Source: JAWXBG01 sp044375415 (GTDB lineage: Bacteria > Bacteroidota > Bacteroidia > Flavobacteriales_D > Sanyastnellaceae). From it: 64,000 nt of DNA. Every line of letters starts with the position of its first letter. Positions within the stretch are counted from its first letter, which is position 1. The translations under genes and the position numbers were made by a program. Location: assembly GCA_044375415.1 (NCBI GenBank), contig JBILMS010000001.1, positions 186,001 to 250,000 on the forward strand, read 5' to 3'. Positions 1 through 9,159 of the stretch are shown here, piece by piece. The notes under the pieces were generated by a model, which did not search any database, was not told the origin of the DNA, and worked only from the letters and a program-made list of their open reading frames with translations.

Positions 1-60
1 ATATAAGTAAACTATTCAGAGACTTTTTGCGTTTAGGATAGAGATTGTAAACCCAATATC

Positions 61-183
61 ATGAAAAACGCAAAAAGAATTTTAATCGCAGTAGTGGCTA
101 TGGCCGTGCTCGCATCGTGCAGCACATCCTACAAAAGTTGTGCAGCGTACGACCATCACGTAGTAGTTGAAGAAACGAAGTAA
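61..183 (+). CDS. Small lipoprotein, 40 residues
   Basis: A 40-codon ORF from ATG to TAA. It encodes a lysine/arginine-containing N-terminus, a hydrophobic stretch at about residues 7-18 and a lipobox ending LASC, with Cys20 as the predicted lipidated residue. That leaves a mature peptide of about 20 residues ending in a His-His and acidic tail. This is the usual shape of the tiny entericidin-like or orphan lipoproteins of Bacteroidota, but no family is recognised. It converges on sucB with only 12 bases between stop codons. The signal peptide is what makes the ORF credible, as it is too short for statistics to help. Function unknown. Confidence 0.55.
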   Translation: MKNAKRILIAVVAMAVLASCSTSYKSCAAYDHHVVVEETK

Positions 184-195
184 GCAAAGGAACTT

Positions 196-1446
196 TTAAA
201 GTCCTAGAAGAATTTCTTCTGCTGATTTGCCTCCGAACATCATTCTCTCCGGGTTTTCGAGCATTTCTTTCACTTTTACAAGGAAGCCCACACTTTCGCG
301 TCCATCGATAATTCTATGATCGTAGCTCAGAGCCACATACATCATAGGTCGAATTACCACCAGTCCATTTTCTGCAATAGGTCTTTCAACAATATTGTGC
401 ATTCCGAGAATCGCACTCTGCGGAGGATTTAGAATCGGAGTAGACATCATTGATCCGAATACTCCACCATTGGTAATGGTAAAAGTTCCATTGGCCATAT
501 CGTCCACGGTAATCTTTCCTTCTCTTGCTTTTTTAGCCAATTCACCAATAGTCCTTTCAATTTCTGCCAGGCTTTTGCCTTCTGCATTTCGGATATTGGG
601 TACCATCAGTCCTTTTGGCGTGCTCACTGCAACACCTATATCACAGTAATCGTGGAATACGATTTCGTCGTTTTGAATTTGTCCGTTTACAGCGGGAAAA
701 TGATAGAGTGCCTCACAAACCGCTTTGGTGAAAAAGGACATAAAGCCAAGTCCCACACCATGTTTTTCTTTGAAAACATCTTTGTATTTCGCTCTTAGGT
801 CCATGATAGGTTTCATGTTCACCTCGTTGAACGTTGTGAGCATGGCCGTATTATTTTTTACAGACACCAAACGCTCAGCCACCTTTTTCCGGAGGTTCGA
901 CATCTTTTCGCGTCTCACATTTCTGCTACCCTGCCATGATTGCGGAACGGACGTTTCGAAACCTCGAGAAAGAGCATTCATCACATCACCTTTTGTTATG
1001 CGACCATCTTTTCCCGAGCCATTGACATTGGCAGCTGCTACACCATTTTCAGCCATCAACTTTGCAGCCGAAGGAGAAGGAATTTTATCAGCATAACCCA
1101 CTTTCGTATTAGCCGGTTCCGCCACTTTGGCCTCCGGTTTGGGAGCTTCCTTTGGGGCAGCGACTACTTCTACTTTAGCGGCCACGGGAGCTCCGGCAGG
1201 TTTTGCTGCTGCGGTATCTATCAGACAAACAACAGAACCAACGGCCACTGTATCTCCGGCTTTAGCTTTTAGCGTGATGGTTCCACTTGCCTCTGCAGGT
1301 AATTCGAGAGTAGCTTTATCAGAATCGATCTCGGCGAGTGCCTGACCGCTTTCCACATAGTCACCATCTTTTACCAACCAGTTTGCAATAATTACTTCGC
1401 TAATTGATTCGCCCGGCGAAGGAACCTTCATTTCTAAGTTTGCCAT
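196..1446 (-). CDS. sucB: 2-oxoglutarate dehydrogenase E2, dihydrolipoamide succinyltransferase
   Basis: E2 core of the 2-oxoglutarate dehydrogenase complex, which transfers succinyl groups from the E1-bound intermediate to CoA in the TCA cycle. The 416-residue product shows one N-terminal lipoyl domain (about residues 3-77, lipoyl lysine Lys44 in DSDKATLE), an Ala/Pro-rich linker, a peripheral E3/E1-binding domain (about 121-159) and the catalytic acyltransferase domain with the terminal motif DHRIIDG (His377, Asp381). Length and domain order are standard for the succinyl type. It lies 24 bases downstream of sucA on the same strand, so the two are almost certainly one operon. No lipoamide dehydrogenase gene is present here. 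Confidence 0.96.
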   Translation of the reverse strand: MANLEMKVPSPGESISEVIIANWLVKDGDYVESGQALAEIDSDKATLELPAEASGTITLKAKAGDTVAVGSVVCLIDTAAAKPAGAPVAAKVEVVAAPKEAPKPEAKVAEPANTKVGYADKIPSPSAAKLMAENGVAAANVNGSGKDGRITKGDVMNALSRGFETSVPQSWQGSRNVRREKMSNLRKKVAERLVSVKNNTAMLTTFNEVNMKPIMDLRAKYKDVFKEKHGVGLGFMSFFTKAVCEALYHFPAVNGQIQNDEIVFHDYCDIGVAVSTPKGLMVPNIRNAEGKSLAEIERTIGELAKKAREGKITVDDMANGTFTITNGGVFGSMMSTPILNPPQSAILGMHNIVERPIAENGLVVIRPMMYVALSYDHRIIDGRESVGFLVKVKEMLENPERMMFGGKSAEEILLGL

Positions 1447-1470
1447 ATCTTTTTTTCCTGATTAATCTTT

Positions 1471-4215
1471 TTATTTGGATGCCACTTGAGCGTATGCAAA
1501 CACTTTTGACATCATAACTTTCATTCTTTTCTCATGAACCTTTGGAGAGCCTGCAGCCGGAGAGGCAGAAGCAGGAGTGGAAACAACATCTAGATTCCAC
1601 GATCGCAAAGATTGCAGAATGTAGCACCATGCACCCATATTCTCAGGTTCTTCTTGAGCCCAAATTAGTTTTACATTTTGCGAATAGACCGAAAGCACTT
1701 TTTCGAGTTGCTTGAGTGGTAAAGGGTACAATTGTTCCAAACGCACAAAAGCAATCGTGTCTATTTGAAGTTTTTCACGTTCTTCTATTAGTTCGTAGTA
1801 AATCTTACCGCTACATAAAACAACAGTTTCAACCGCTTTTAAATCCGGCAAAACATCGTTTACCACTTCTTCGAAATTTCCATTTGCCAATGCTTTCAAA
1901 CTTGACACTGCTTTCGGATATCTAAGTAGTTTTTTTGGTGTGAAAACAACAAGTGGCTTTCGATATTCTGTTTTTACCTGTCGTCGCAACAAGTGATAGA
2001 AGTTTGCCGGAGTTGTGCAATTACAAATCTGCATATTATTCTCTGCGCATAGTTGTAGGAATCGTTCCATACGTGCACTGCTATGCTCAGAACCTTGACC
2101 TTCATACCCGTGAGGGAGAAGCATGGTAAGACCGTTCATAGTTCGCCATTTATCCTCTGCTGCGGATATAAACTGATCAATAATAATCTGGGCGCCGTTG
2201 TTAAAGTCTCCGAATTGAGCCTCCCAAATTGTAAGCCCCATAGGAGCACCAAAGGCATAACCATAGTCGAAGCCAAGCACACCGTATTCGCTAAGGAGAC
2301 TATTATATATTGTTAATTTGGCCTGATCGACTTCCAAATCATTTAATGGAATAAACTCCTTTTCATCATCCTCTTCGGTTTTCACCACGGCATGTCTGTG
2401 AGAAAAAGTACCTCTTTCCACATCTTGACCGCTAATACGAACCGGATGACGCTCTGTCAGCAGAGTCGCATAGGCGAGTAATTCGCCCATGGCCCAATCC
2501 AATTTATCCTCCTCGATCATTTTTATTCGATCGCTAAAAACCTTCGCTGTTTTGGCGAAGAATTTCTCTCCGGCAGGAAGAGTACACATCTTGATGGCAA
2601 GTTCCTTTAGCTTTTCTAATTTCGTTGATGTATCAACTTTCGATTCAAAGTCTTTATCGGAGGATAATCGATATTCTTTCCATGTCTCCTCTAAAAAGTG
2701 CTTGACCACTGTTTTAGTCAATGAACGTGAAGCGGCATACTCAGCCTCCAGTGTATCTTCAAATTCTTTCTTCTTTGATTCTCCGTAAGCTTTATCGAAA
2801 GTTCCTTCCTCAATAAGTTCATTGAGATAAATATCTCGCAAGCTTGGGTGCGACTGTATCAATTTATACAAAGTCGGCTGAGTGAACTTAGGTTCATCTC
2901 CTTCATTGTGGCCATATTTTCTGTAACCGAGCAGATCTACAAACACATCCTTATTCCAACGCATGCGATATTCAAGCGCGATTTGCATAGTTGTAATAAC
3001 AGCTTCTACATCGTCTGCATTCACATGAAACACAGGGCATAAAGTAGTTTTAGCTACGTCGGTGCAATAGGTAGAAGTACGACCGTCTAGGTAATTGGTC
3101 GTAAATCCGACTTGATTATTGGTAACAATGTGAATCGTTCCGCCTGTACGATACCCATCCAAACCGGCCATTTGAATTACTTCGTAAACTATTCCTTGTC
3201 CTGCAATGGCGGCATCACCGTGAACGAGTACCGGAACAATTTTACTTTCGTCTTTAAGATATAAATCAATTTTAGAACGGGTAAGTCCTTCAACAACGGG
3301 GTTTACTGCCTCTAGGTGTGAAGGATTTGGACATAAAGTGAGATGCACATCATTTCCATTTGAGGTAGTCACATCTTTACTGTATCCCAAGTGATATTTT
3401 ACATCTCCGTCGAAAGCTCCTTCGTCGTCGAATTGTGCTCCATCGAATTCGGCAAAGATTTGTTGCTGCGGTTTGCCCATGATGTTTGTGAGCACATTCA
3501 ATCGGCCTCTGTGGGCCATTCCGATAACAAACTCCTTTACACCCATATCGGCACCTTCGCGCACGATGTAATCGATAGCGGGAACAAGGGCTTCGCAACC
3601 TTCTACACTAAATCGTTTTTGACCGATAAATTTCTTTTGAATATACTGCTCGAAGGTGGTGGCTTTATTCACCATATCGAAAATCTGGGCCTTCTCTTCT
3701 TTGGTAAACTTTCTTTTCTGCAAAACTTCGAGGCGCTCTTGAATCCATCGTTGACGCAGTGGGTCGCGGATGTACATGTATTCCGTTCCAATGTGTCGGC
3801 AATAAGACTCCTTTAATTGAGCTATGATATCCCGAAGTTTGGATGGTCCAATTCCGATTTCGTTTCCGGCTTGAAAAACCACATCCAGATCTGCATCTGT
3901 GAGGTTAAAATGTTGGAGATCCAAAGTAGGTGTATGATGTCTTCTTTCTCTCACCGGGTTTGTTTCGGTGAAGAGATGACCTCGTGTTCGGTATGCGTTG
4001 ATGAGATTAACTACTTGAAACTCCTTTCGGATATTTTTTCCGGCACCGCTTTCTTCCTCAGCGGGAAGAACATCGAACGATGCATTTTTAAAATTAAAAC
4101 CATCGAAAAAATGCTTCCAAGATGTATCTACTGATTGAGGGTCCTGTTGGTACTTTTTGTACAGGTCCTCCATTGTATTTACATCAGCATTTCCAAGGTA
4201 TGAGAATGGATCCAT
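1471..4215 (-). CDS. sucA: 2-oxoglutarate dehydrogenase E1, thiamine-diphosphate dependent
   Basis: E1 component that decarboxylates 2-oxoglutarate and succinylates the lipoyl arm of SucB. The protein starts with the short helix typical of E1o (DPFSYLGNADVNTMEDLY), followed by the ThDP-binding half (GDAAIAGQG and NNQVGFTT) and the transketolase-like pyrimidine-binding and C-terminal domains (SGQDVERGTFSHRHAV, LLPHGYEGQGSEHSSAR). I take the ATG at 4215 (914 residues) as the start. An in-frame TTG at 4233 would add six residues but fits the family N-terminus no better. First gene of the sucA-sucB operon. The 77-base gap to the next minus-strand gene upstream is compatible with its own promoter. 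Confidence 0.96.
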   Translation of the reverse strand: MDPFSYLGNADVNTMEDLYKKYQQDPQSVDTSWKHFFDGFNFKNASFDVLPAEEESGAGKNIRKEFQVVNLINAYRTRGHLFTETNPVRERRHHTPTLDLQHFNLTDADLDVVFQAGNEIGIGPSKLRDIIAQLKESYCRHIGTEYMYIRDPLRQRWIQERLEVLQKRKFTKEEKAQIFDMVNKATTFEQYIQKKFIGQKRFSVEGCEALVPAIDYIVREGADMGVKEFVIGMAHRGRLNVLTNIMGKPQQQIFAEFDGAQFDDEGAFDGDVKYHLGYSKDVTTSNGNDVHLTLCPNPSHLEAVNPVVEGLTRSKIDLYLKDESKIVPVLVHGDAAIAGQGIVYEVIQMAGLDGYRTGGTIHIVTNNQVGFTTNYLDGRTSTYCTDVAKTTLCPVFHVNADDVEAVITTMQIALEYRMRWNKDVFVDLLGYRKYGHNEGDEPKFTQPTLYKLIQSHPSLRDIYLNELIEEGTFDKAYGESKKKEFEDTLEAEYAASRSLTKTVVKHFLEETWKEYRLSSDKDFESKVDTSTKLEKLKELAIKMCTLPAGEKFFAKTAKVFSDRIKMIEEDKLDWAMGELLAYATLLTERHPVRISGQDVERGTFSHRHAVVKTEEDDEKEFIPLNDLEVDQAKLTIYNSLLSEYGVLGFDYGYAFGAPMGLTIWEAQFGDFNNGAQIIIDQFISAAEDKWRTMNGLTMLLPHGYEGQGSEHSSARMERFLQLCAENNMQICNCTTPANFYHLLRRQVKTEYRKPLVVFTPKKLLRYPKAVSSLKALANGNFEEVVNDVLPDLKAVETVVLCSGKIYYELIEEREKLQIDTIAFVRLEQLYPLPLKQLEKVLSVYSQNVKLIWAQEEPENMGAWCYILQSLRSWNLDVVSTPASASPAAGSPKVHEKRMKVMMSKVFAYAQVASK

Positions 4216-4294
4216 TGTGTTTTCTTTGTTCAATATTCCGCTGTGCGAAGTTAGGCCGTAATACCGAATGAATTAATCAGAAATTGGAAGGATT

Positions 4295-4657
4295 TCAAGA
4301 CTGATAAAAATGTCGATACCACACTTTCATGGCCTCTCTACGTAAAATCACCCGTGTCAGTTCAGAAATTCTGCTCCGATTACTCTCTAATTGAAGCCAT
4401 TCAAGGAGGATGGGTTCCGGCAAATCAATCCGATACATGACTTCTGATAGATGGTAATACTGATGAACCCACAATTTTTCAATCGCGATTTCAGCTCGAT
4501 TTTGCAGGGCTTGTGGGCTAATTTCCGTTTCAAATTCACCACAGGTGACATGGGGAGCGAGATCCTTATTGAGTTGTTCGAGAAGGAGTTGAAGGAATTT
4601 CTGCTTATCGGAAGTAGTTAACTCGGCACCCGAGGGTATTATATCGGTGATATTCAT
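4295..4657 (-). CDS. Uncharacterised 120-residue protein downstream of polyprenyl synthase
   Basis: Its ATG shares one base with the stop codon of the upstream polyprenyl synthase gene, so it is translationally coupled and belongs to the rfbA / polyprenyl synthase operon. The product is a soluble, probably all-helical protein with no signal peptide or membrane segment. It has a central helix-rich part (residues about 50-115) with many Leu, Glu and Arg and a Trp/Tyr-rich C-terminus (VWYRHFYQS). I recognise no domain or active-site motif. The tight coupling supports it as a real gene; its function is unknown. Confidence 0.75.
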   Translation of the reverse strand: MNITDIIPSGAELTTSDKQKFLQLLLEQLNKDLAPHVTCGEFETEISPQALQNRAEIAIEKLWVHQYYHLSEVMYRIDLPEPILLEWLQLESNRSRISELTRVILRREAMKVWYRHFYQS

Positions 4658-5634
4658 TATTTCACGCGCTTGGCGAGGCCGTACATAAACTCTAACAGAG
4701 AACCCTTTTTCTGTTCATTGATATTCAAATCATCCAATGCTTTTAAGGCGTATTCTGTATATTGCTCTACCGCCCCGAGGGCCAATTTATCCACCCCTAA
4801 TCTCGCGTACATATCCATTACCGGAGCCACGCGATCATATGGGTTTTGCTCGGTATTTTCTATAAGTAGTTCCCACTGACGAAGGGTGTCAGCATCGGCC
4901 ATTTCACGAGCTTTAACGGACAAATAGGTTTTTTTATTTGCCACAATATCACCTGCTCTTTGTTTTCCAACCTGATCCTGATCGCCGAAAACATCGAGGT
5001 AGTCATCTTTGATCTGAAAAGCAAGTCCCATGAATTGTCCAAAGTTATAAATGCCTTCTTGTTGAGCAGCGTTTGCTCCGGCTGAAATAGCTCCCATTTT
5101 TAATGCACATGCCACCAAAACAGCTGTTTTCAGACGAATCATTTCGAGGTATTGCTCAATTGAAACATTTGCGATTTTCTCAAAATCCATGTCCAATTGT
5201 TGACCTTCACACACCTCCACAGCGGTTTGTAAGAATATCTCCAAAACAGCATCTACCCATGGCTTCCTTTCGGAAAGAATCAATTGAGTTGCATGAACAG
5301 ACATAACATCACCACTCAAAATCGCACTGTTCGTCGACCATTTGATATGTACGGCAGGATTTCCTCTTCTTAAAGGGGCTTGGTCCATGATATCGTCGTG
5401 CACCAAGGTAAAATTGTGAAACACTTCTAGGGCTACTGCAGAAGAGAGCATTTGTGAGGACTGTCCGTCAAAGATTTCGCATGACATAAGACACAGTGCC
5501 GGGCGAATTCTCTTCCCCCCAAGTTGCATTACATATCGAATGGGAGCATGGAGGTTCGTTTCCGGCAGACTTTTGCAGTACTGTTCTATCCTCTGTTCAA
5601 TCAGAGGGAGGAGCTTTTCGTACGAGTTCATCAT
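4657..5634 (-). CDS. Trans-isoprenyl diphosphate synthase (polyprenyl synthetase family)
   Basis: Condenses isopentenyl diphosphate with an allylic diphosphate to make C15-C40 prenyl chains for quinones, carotenoids or other isoprenoids. At 325 residues it shows the first Asp-rich motif DDIMD (residues 80-84), the GGKRIRP substrate loop (39-45) and the second Asp-rich motif DDYLD (210-214), all with catalytic residues intact. Phe75 five residues before the first Asp motif would be compatible with a short (C15-C20) product, but that inference is weak. The start ATG overlaps the rfbA stop in an ATGA (5631-5634), and the next gene downstream is also coupled. A longer-chain synthase for menaquinone is the main alternative. 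Confidence 0.92.
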   Translation of the reverse strand: MMNSYEKLLPLIEQRIEQYCKSLPETNLHAPIRYVMQLGGKRIRPALCLMSCEIFDGQSSQMLSSAVALEVFHNFTLVHDDIMDQAPLRRGNPAVHIKWSTNSAILSGDVMSVHATQLILSERKPWVDAVLEIFLQTAVEVCEGQQLDMDFEKIANVSIEQYLEMIRLKTAVLVACALKMGAISAGANAAQQEGIYNFGQFMGLAFQIKDDYLDVFGDQDQVGKQRAGDIVANKKTYLSVKAREMADADTLRQWELLIENTEQNPYDRVAPVMDMYARLGVDKLALGAVEQYTEYALKALDDLNINEQKKGSLLEFMYGLAKRVK

Positions 5635-6497
5635 TTGATTTTCAGGAGATCCAGGAGATATTTACCATATCCGCTGTTTACGAGCGGAACCGCCAAAGAT
5701 TCCAATTGTTCATCCGAGACATATCCCATTTTCCAAGCGATCTCTTCGATAGCGCCTATTTTTAGACCATGTCGTTCTTCAATGACTTGAACGTATTGTC
5801 CGGCTTGCATGAGTGAGGTAAAGGTACCTGTATCGAGCCAAGCCGTCCCCCTATCAATCATTTGAACGCTTAGTTTTCCCTGACGTAAGTATTCACGATT
5901 CACATCAGTAATTTCATATTCACCGCGGGCACTGGGTTTCAGAGATTTCGCGATTTCAATTACAGAGTTGTCATAAAAATATAATCCCGGCACAGCAAAA
6001 TTGCTCTTGGGTTCTTTTGGTTTTTCTTCTATCGAAATTGCCTTACCGCTTTTGTCAAATTCTACCACACCATACCGTTCGGGATCGGACACGTGGCAAG
6101 CATACACAAGACCACCGTTGACATCGTTGTTTGTTCTGAGCATTTTGCCAAAACCTTGTCCATAGAAAATATTATCACCCAAAATCAAAGCGACCTTATC
6201 GCTTCCAATAAAATCGGAACCGAGAACAAAAGCTTGAGCGAGACCATTGGGTACTTCTTGCACTTTGTAAGAAAACGAACATCCAAGTTTTTTACCATCT
6301 CCAAACAGTTTTTCAAAACCGGGTAGATCGTGAGGGGTAGAAATAATGAGAATATCTTTTATACCCGCCAATAGTAAAGTTGAGAGCGGGTAATAAATCA
6401 TTGGTTTGTCGTATATCGGCATCAACTGTTTACTTACAGCTAAGGTCAATGGGTATAATCGGGTACCGGATCCTCCGGCCAATATGATTCCTTTCAT
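5631..6497 (-). CDS. rfbA: Glucose-1-phosphate thymidylyltransferase
   Basis: Makes dTDP-glucose from glucose-1-phosphate and dTTP, the first step of dTDP-rhamnose and related sugar-nucleotide pathways for surface polysaccharides. The 288-residue protein opens with the nucleotidyltransferase signature GIILAGGSGTRLYPLT and contains KQLMPIYDKPMIYYPLS, GDNIFYG and GRGEYEITDVN-type segments (here ARGEYEITDVN), all typical of RmlA. The other rml genes (rfbB, C, D) are not alongside; instead the gene overlaps a polyprenyl synthase by four bases. The operon therefore joins sugar-nucleotide and isoprenoid supply, although whether the two products meet in one pathway cannot be told from sequence. Confidence 0.95.
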   Translation of the reverse strand: MKGIILAGGSGTRLYPLTLAVSKQLMPIYDKPMIYYPLSTLLLAGIKDILIISTPHDLPGFEKLFGDGKKLGCSFSYKVQEVPNGLAQAFVLGSDFIGSDKVALILGDNIFYGQGFGKMLRTNNDVNGGLVYACHVSDPERYGVVEFDKSGKAISIEEKPKEPKSNFAVPGLYFYDNSVIEIAKSLKPSARGEYEITDVNREYLRQGKLSVQMIDRGTAWLDTGTFTSLMQAGQYVQVIEERHGLKIGAIEEIAWKMGYVSDEQLESLAVPLVNSGYGKYLLDLLKIK

Positions 6498-6539
6498 GGA
6501 TAGATTATTTTGCCAACTTCAACCTTTTTTAGGTTTAAA

Positions 6540-9005
6540 TTAATTCTCCTCCTCTCCTATTCTCCGAGCTTCTTCTCTCGCTCTAAATGTCAGGAGCCTG
6601 TAATCTTGGTCATCTTCTTCGTCTATAATATGGATAAATGGCTCTCGAAACGCTTTATTGGTTAGCGCTTTATTCAGAGATAAAAGGAGTGCCGGCAGTA
6701 AAATTAGATTGGTGAACATGCCCACCAAAAGTGTAATGGCCACCAACAGGCCCAATGCTTGAATACCCGCAAATTCGGAAGCTGCGAACACGCCAAATCC
6801 CATAAAAAGAACCACACTCGTGTAAACAATACTAAATCCTGTATCCTTCAAAGCCATAAAACTAGCGACTCGAATATTCCAACCAACAAGATCCAACTCC
6901 TGCCTGTATTTAGCAAGGAAGTGAATGGAAGTGTCTACCGTAATGGAGAAAGCGATACTAAAGACAAGGATAGTGGAAGGTTTGAGTGAAATTCCGAAAA
7001 ATCCCATGAAACCGGCAGTGAGGATAAGAGGCAGTAGGTTTGGAATCAGCGCGATTAATACCATTCGCCATGAACTGAAAAGGCCTGTCATGATGAGCAT
7101 AATAGCCACAATAGCAAAGAGTATACTCGAAAATAAATTGTCGACCATGTAGTCTGTTCCTTTTAGAAACACCACACTCGTGCCGGTCATTGAAACTTTA
7201 TATTTGGTTGGGTCAAAAATGCTATCGACTTGAGGTTTTAACTCATCCATCAATTTTTGCATTTCCATCGTTCCGATATCTGCTACATGAGAAGTAACGC
7301 GTGTTACGGTTTTGGTGCTGTCCAAAAATCCGCTTTCCAAACCTTTTGTATTGTAACCACCTTTAAAATAAGGACCAATAAAACTTTTTTCGTTACTTCG
7401 GATTAACGTGTATCTCGAAGAATCACCATTGTAAAAGGCTTGTTTCGCAAACTTGGTAGCATCAACGATGCTCAAGGTTTTAGAGAACTCTTTATGAGTT
7501 GCCATCAACTGTTGCAGCTCTTCTATTTTTCTCAGGTTGGCATCTTTAGTAATCTGGCCCTTTTTTTCGCAATCGATAAGGACTTCGAAAGGCATTACCC
7601 CATTAAAATTAGTTTCAAAAAAGCGTAAATCGGTGATTACCCTATCATCATCCGGAAGATCATCTACGATATTACCCGTTGTAACGATTAAATTCATACC
7701 CACAAAACCCAATACAAAAAGCGCGACTGTGGTTATATAGACCCATCTCCTATGTCTCGATATCAATACTATAACCCCATCTGTCATTTTGTGCATCCAA
7801 CTTCTTTCGAGGTGATCGAGATGTCGAAGTTTGGGGGGTGCCATGTAAGAAAAGACAACTGGCACAGCGAGCATAGAGAGCACAAAAAGCGCCATGGTTG
7901 CTACCGCAGAAGCCGCACCAAACTGAATAAGCAAGTCGCTTTGCACAAAAATGAAGGTGGCAAAACCTAGGGCTGTTGTGGCATTCGTAAGGAAATTAGC
8001 ATTACCGATTTTATAAATGGTTCTTTGGAGCGCTTTTATTTTATTTCCATGACGTTTGTACTCTTGGTGATATTTATTTACCAGAAAAACACAGTTTTGC
8101 ATTCCAAGAATAACCATTAAAGGAGGAATGATCGACATGAGCATTGTCAATGGATAGTCGAAGACTGCAATAATGCCCAAGGACCATATCACGGAAACCA
8201 CAATGATTCCCACATTTAGCCACATGACGCGAAAACTCTTGAAGAAGATGTAGAGTAAAAAAGCGGCCACCAAGGTCATGAGACATGTGAAAAATATCAT
8301 CTCCGACTTGAGTTTCGCTCCGAGAACAGTGCGGATATAAGGTAGACCGCTGATATGGATTTGAAGGCCGGTTTCCTCATAAAACTCATCGCACAAAGCC
8401 AAAACTTTTTCTATGGAGGGACCTCGTCTTTCCGAATTAAAAAGTCTGGCATTCACAAAAACCATCATCAAACTCGCGTGAGTGCTGTCGTTGTATAGAA
8501 GATTTCTATAAAAAGGCAGATTAAAAAGCTCGGATTTAATTGAGTCCAGCTCTACTTGGGTTTCCGGAATTTGGGAAACCAACTTTCTAAACCTAAACTT
8601 CTCTTCTGTAGTGTCGGCGTACATAACATAACAGTGAGCATCGGAGAAAACGGAGTCTATAGCGCTCTGCTCAACGACCGATTTCTGACCATTCACGATC
8701 GTATCAATGGGAACCGTAAGTTCTTTGAGCCTATTTCCTAGTTCGTACCAAGCCCTATAATGCTTCAGTTCGTATAGTTTTGGGTCCTTTACACCCAAAA
8801 CAATTACGTTGCCGTCTTCGCTGAAATTTTCAACAAAATGCGTGTAAGCGAGGTAAGTAGTATCGTCTTCGGGAAGAATTCCGGAGAATTTGTAGCTCAG
8901 CCTCACGTTTTGGGATTCCCAAGCAAAAAACACGGTGATCAATCCCAAAAAAATGAGGATTGGCAGTCTAAAGCGCAGGGTTAATCCGGCAATTTTTTCC
9001 CACAT
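6540..9005 (-). CDS. RND/MMPL-family inner-membrane transporter
   Basis: An 821-residue membrane protein with the duplicated RND layout: one transmembrane helix near the N-terminus (about 14-30), a large periplasmic loop, a block of five helices, then a second helix at about 420-438, a second periplasmic loop and a final block of about five helices. The sterol-sensing/MMPL-like helices contain GMQNCVFLVNKYHQEYKRHG and VDTSIHFLAKYR, the latter the GDxx-like region of the proton relay. It resembles hopanoid- or lipid-exporting MMPL proteins rather than the HME/HAE tripartite drug pumps, and no membrane-fusion protein or TolC gene is nearby. Substrate unknown; a lipid or other hydrophobic cargo is an inference from the family. 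Confidence 0.88.
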   Translation of the reverse strand: MWEKIAGLTLRFRLPILIFLGLITVFFAWESQNVRLSYKFSGILPEDDTTYLAYTHFVENFSEDGNVIVLGVKDPKLYELKHYRAWYELGNRLKELTVPIDTIVNGQKSVVEQSAIDSVFSDAHCYVMYADTTEEKFRFRKLVSQIPETQVELDSIKSELFNLPFYRNLLYNDSTHASLMMVFVNARLFNSERRGPSIEKVLALCDEFYEETGLQIHISGLPYIRTVLGAKLKSEMIFFTCLMTLVAAFLLYIFFKSFRVMWLNVGIIVVSVIWSLGIIAVFDYPLTMLMSIIPPLMVILGMQNCVFLVNKYHQEYKRHGNKIKALQRTIYKIGNANFLTNATTALGFATFIFVQSDLLIQFGAASAVATMALFVLSMLAVPVVFSYMAPPKLRHLDHLERSWMHKMTDGVIVLISRHRRWVYITTVALFVLGFVGMNLIVTTGNIVDDLPDDDRVITDLRFFETNFNGVMPFEVLIDCEKKGQITKDANLRKIEELQQLMATHKEFSKTLSIVDATKFAKQAFYNGDSSRYTLIRSNEKSFIGPYFKGGYNTKGLESGFLDSTKTVTRVTSHVADIGTMEMQKLMDELKPQVDSIFDPTKYKVSMTGTSVVFLKGTDYMVDNLFSSILFAIVAIMLIMTGLFSSWRMVLIALIPNLLPLILTAGFMGFFGISLKPSTILVFSIAFSITVDTSIHFLAKYRQELDLVGWNIRVASFMALKDTGFSIVYTSVVLFMGFGVFAASEFAGIQALGLLVAITLLVGMFTNLILLPALLLSLNKALTNKAFREPFIHIIDEEDDQDYRLLTFRAREEARRIGEEEN

Positions 9006-9125
9006 AAGATGTTGTCATACTCCCGGCTCGTTAGGTCGGGAAATAATTCGGCAAAGAAAAGCAAGAATAGCGTGTGATTTTCGTCAAATCACGTACACTT
9101 TACACCCGTTGATGTGATAGGAGTT

Positions 9126-9133
9126 TATATTTG
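9126..9133 (+). promoter_or_regulatory. Bacteroidota -7 promoter element for gdhA
   Basis: TATATTTG fits the TAnnTTTG -7 consensus of Bacteroidota promoters and sits 26 bases before the gdhA ATG. The -33 partner is poor (TTTA at about 9099, spacer 23 bases), so initiation rests mainly on the -7 element. Confidence 0.5.
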
Positions 9134-9159
9134 CCCGCAATTTTTAAAAAAGACCATAA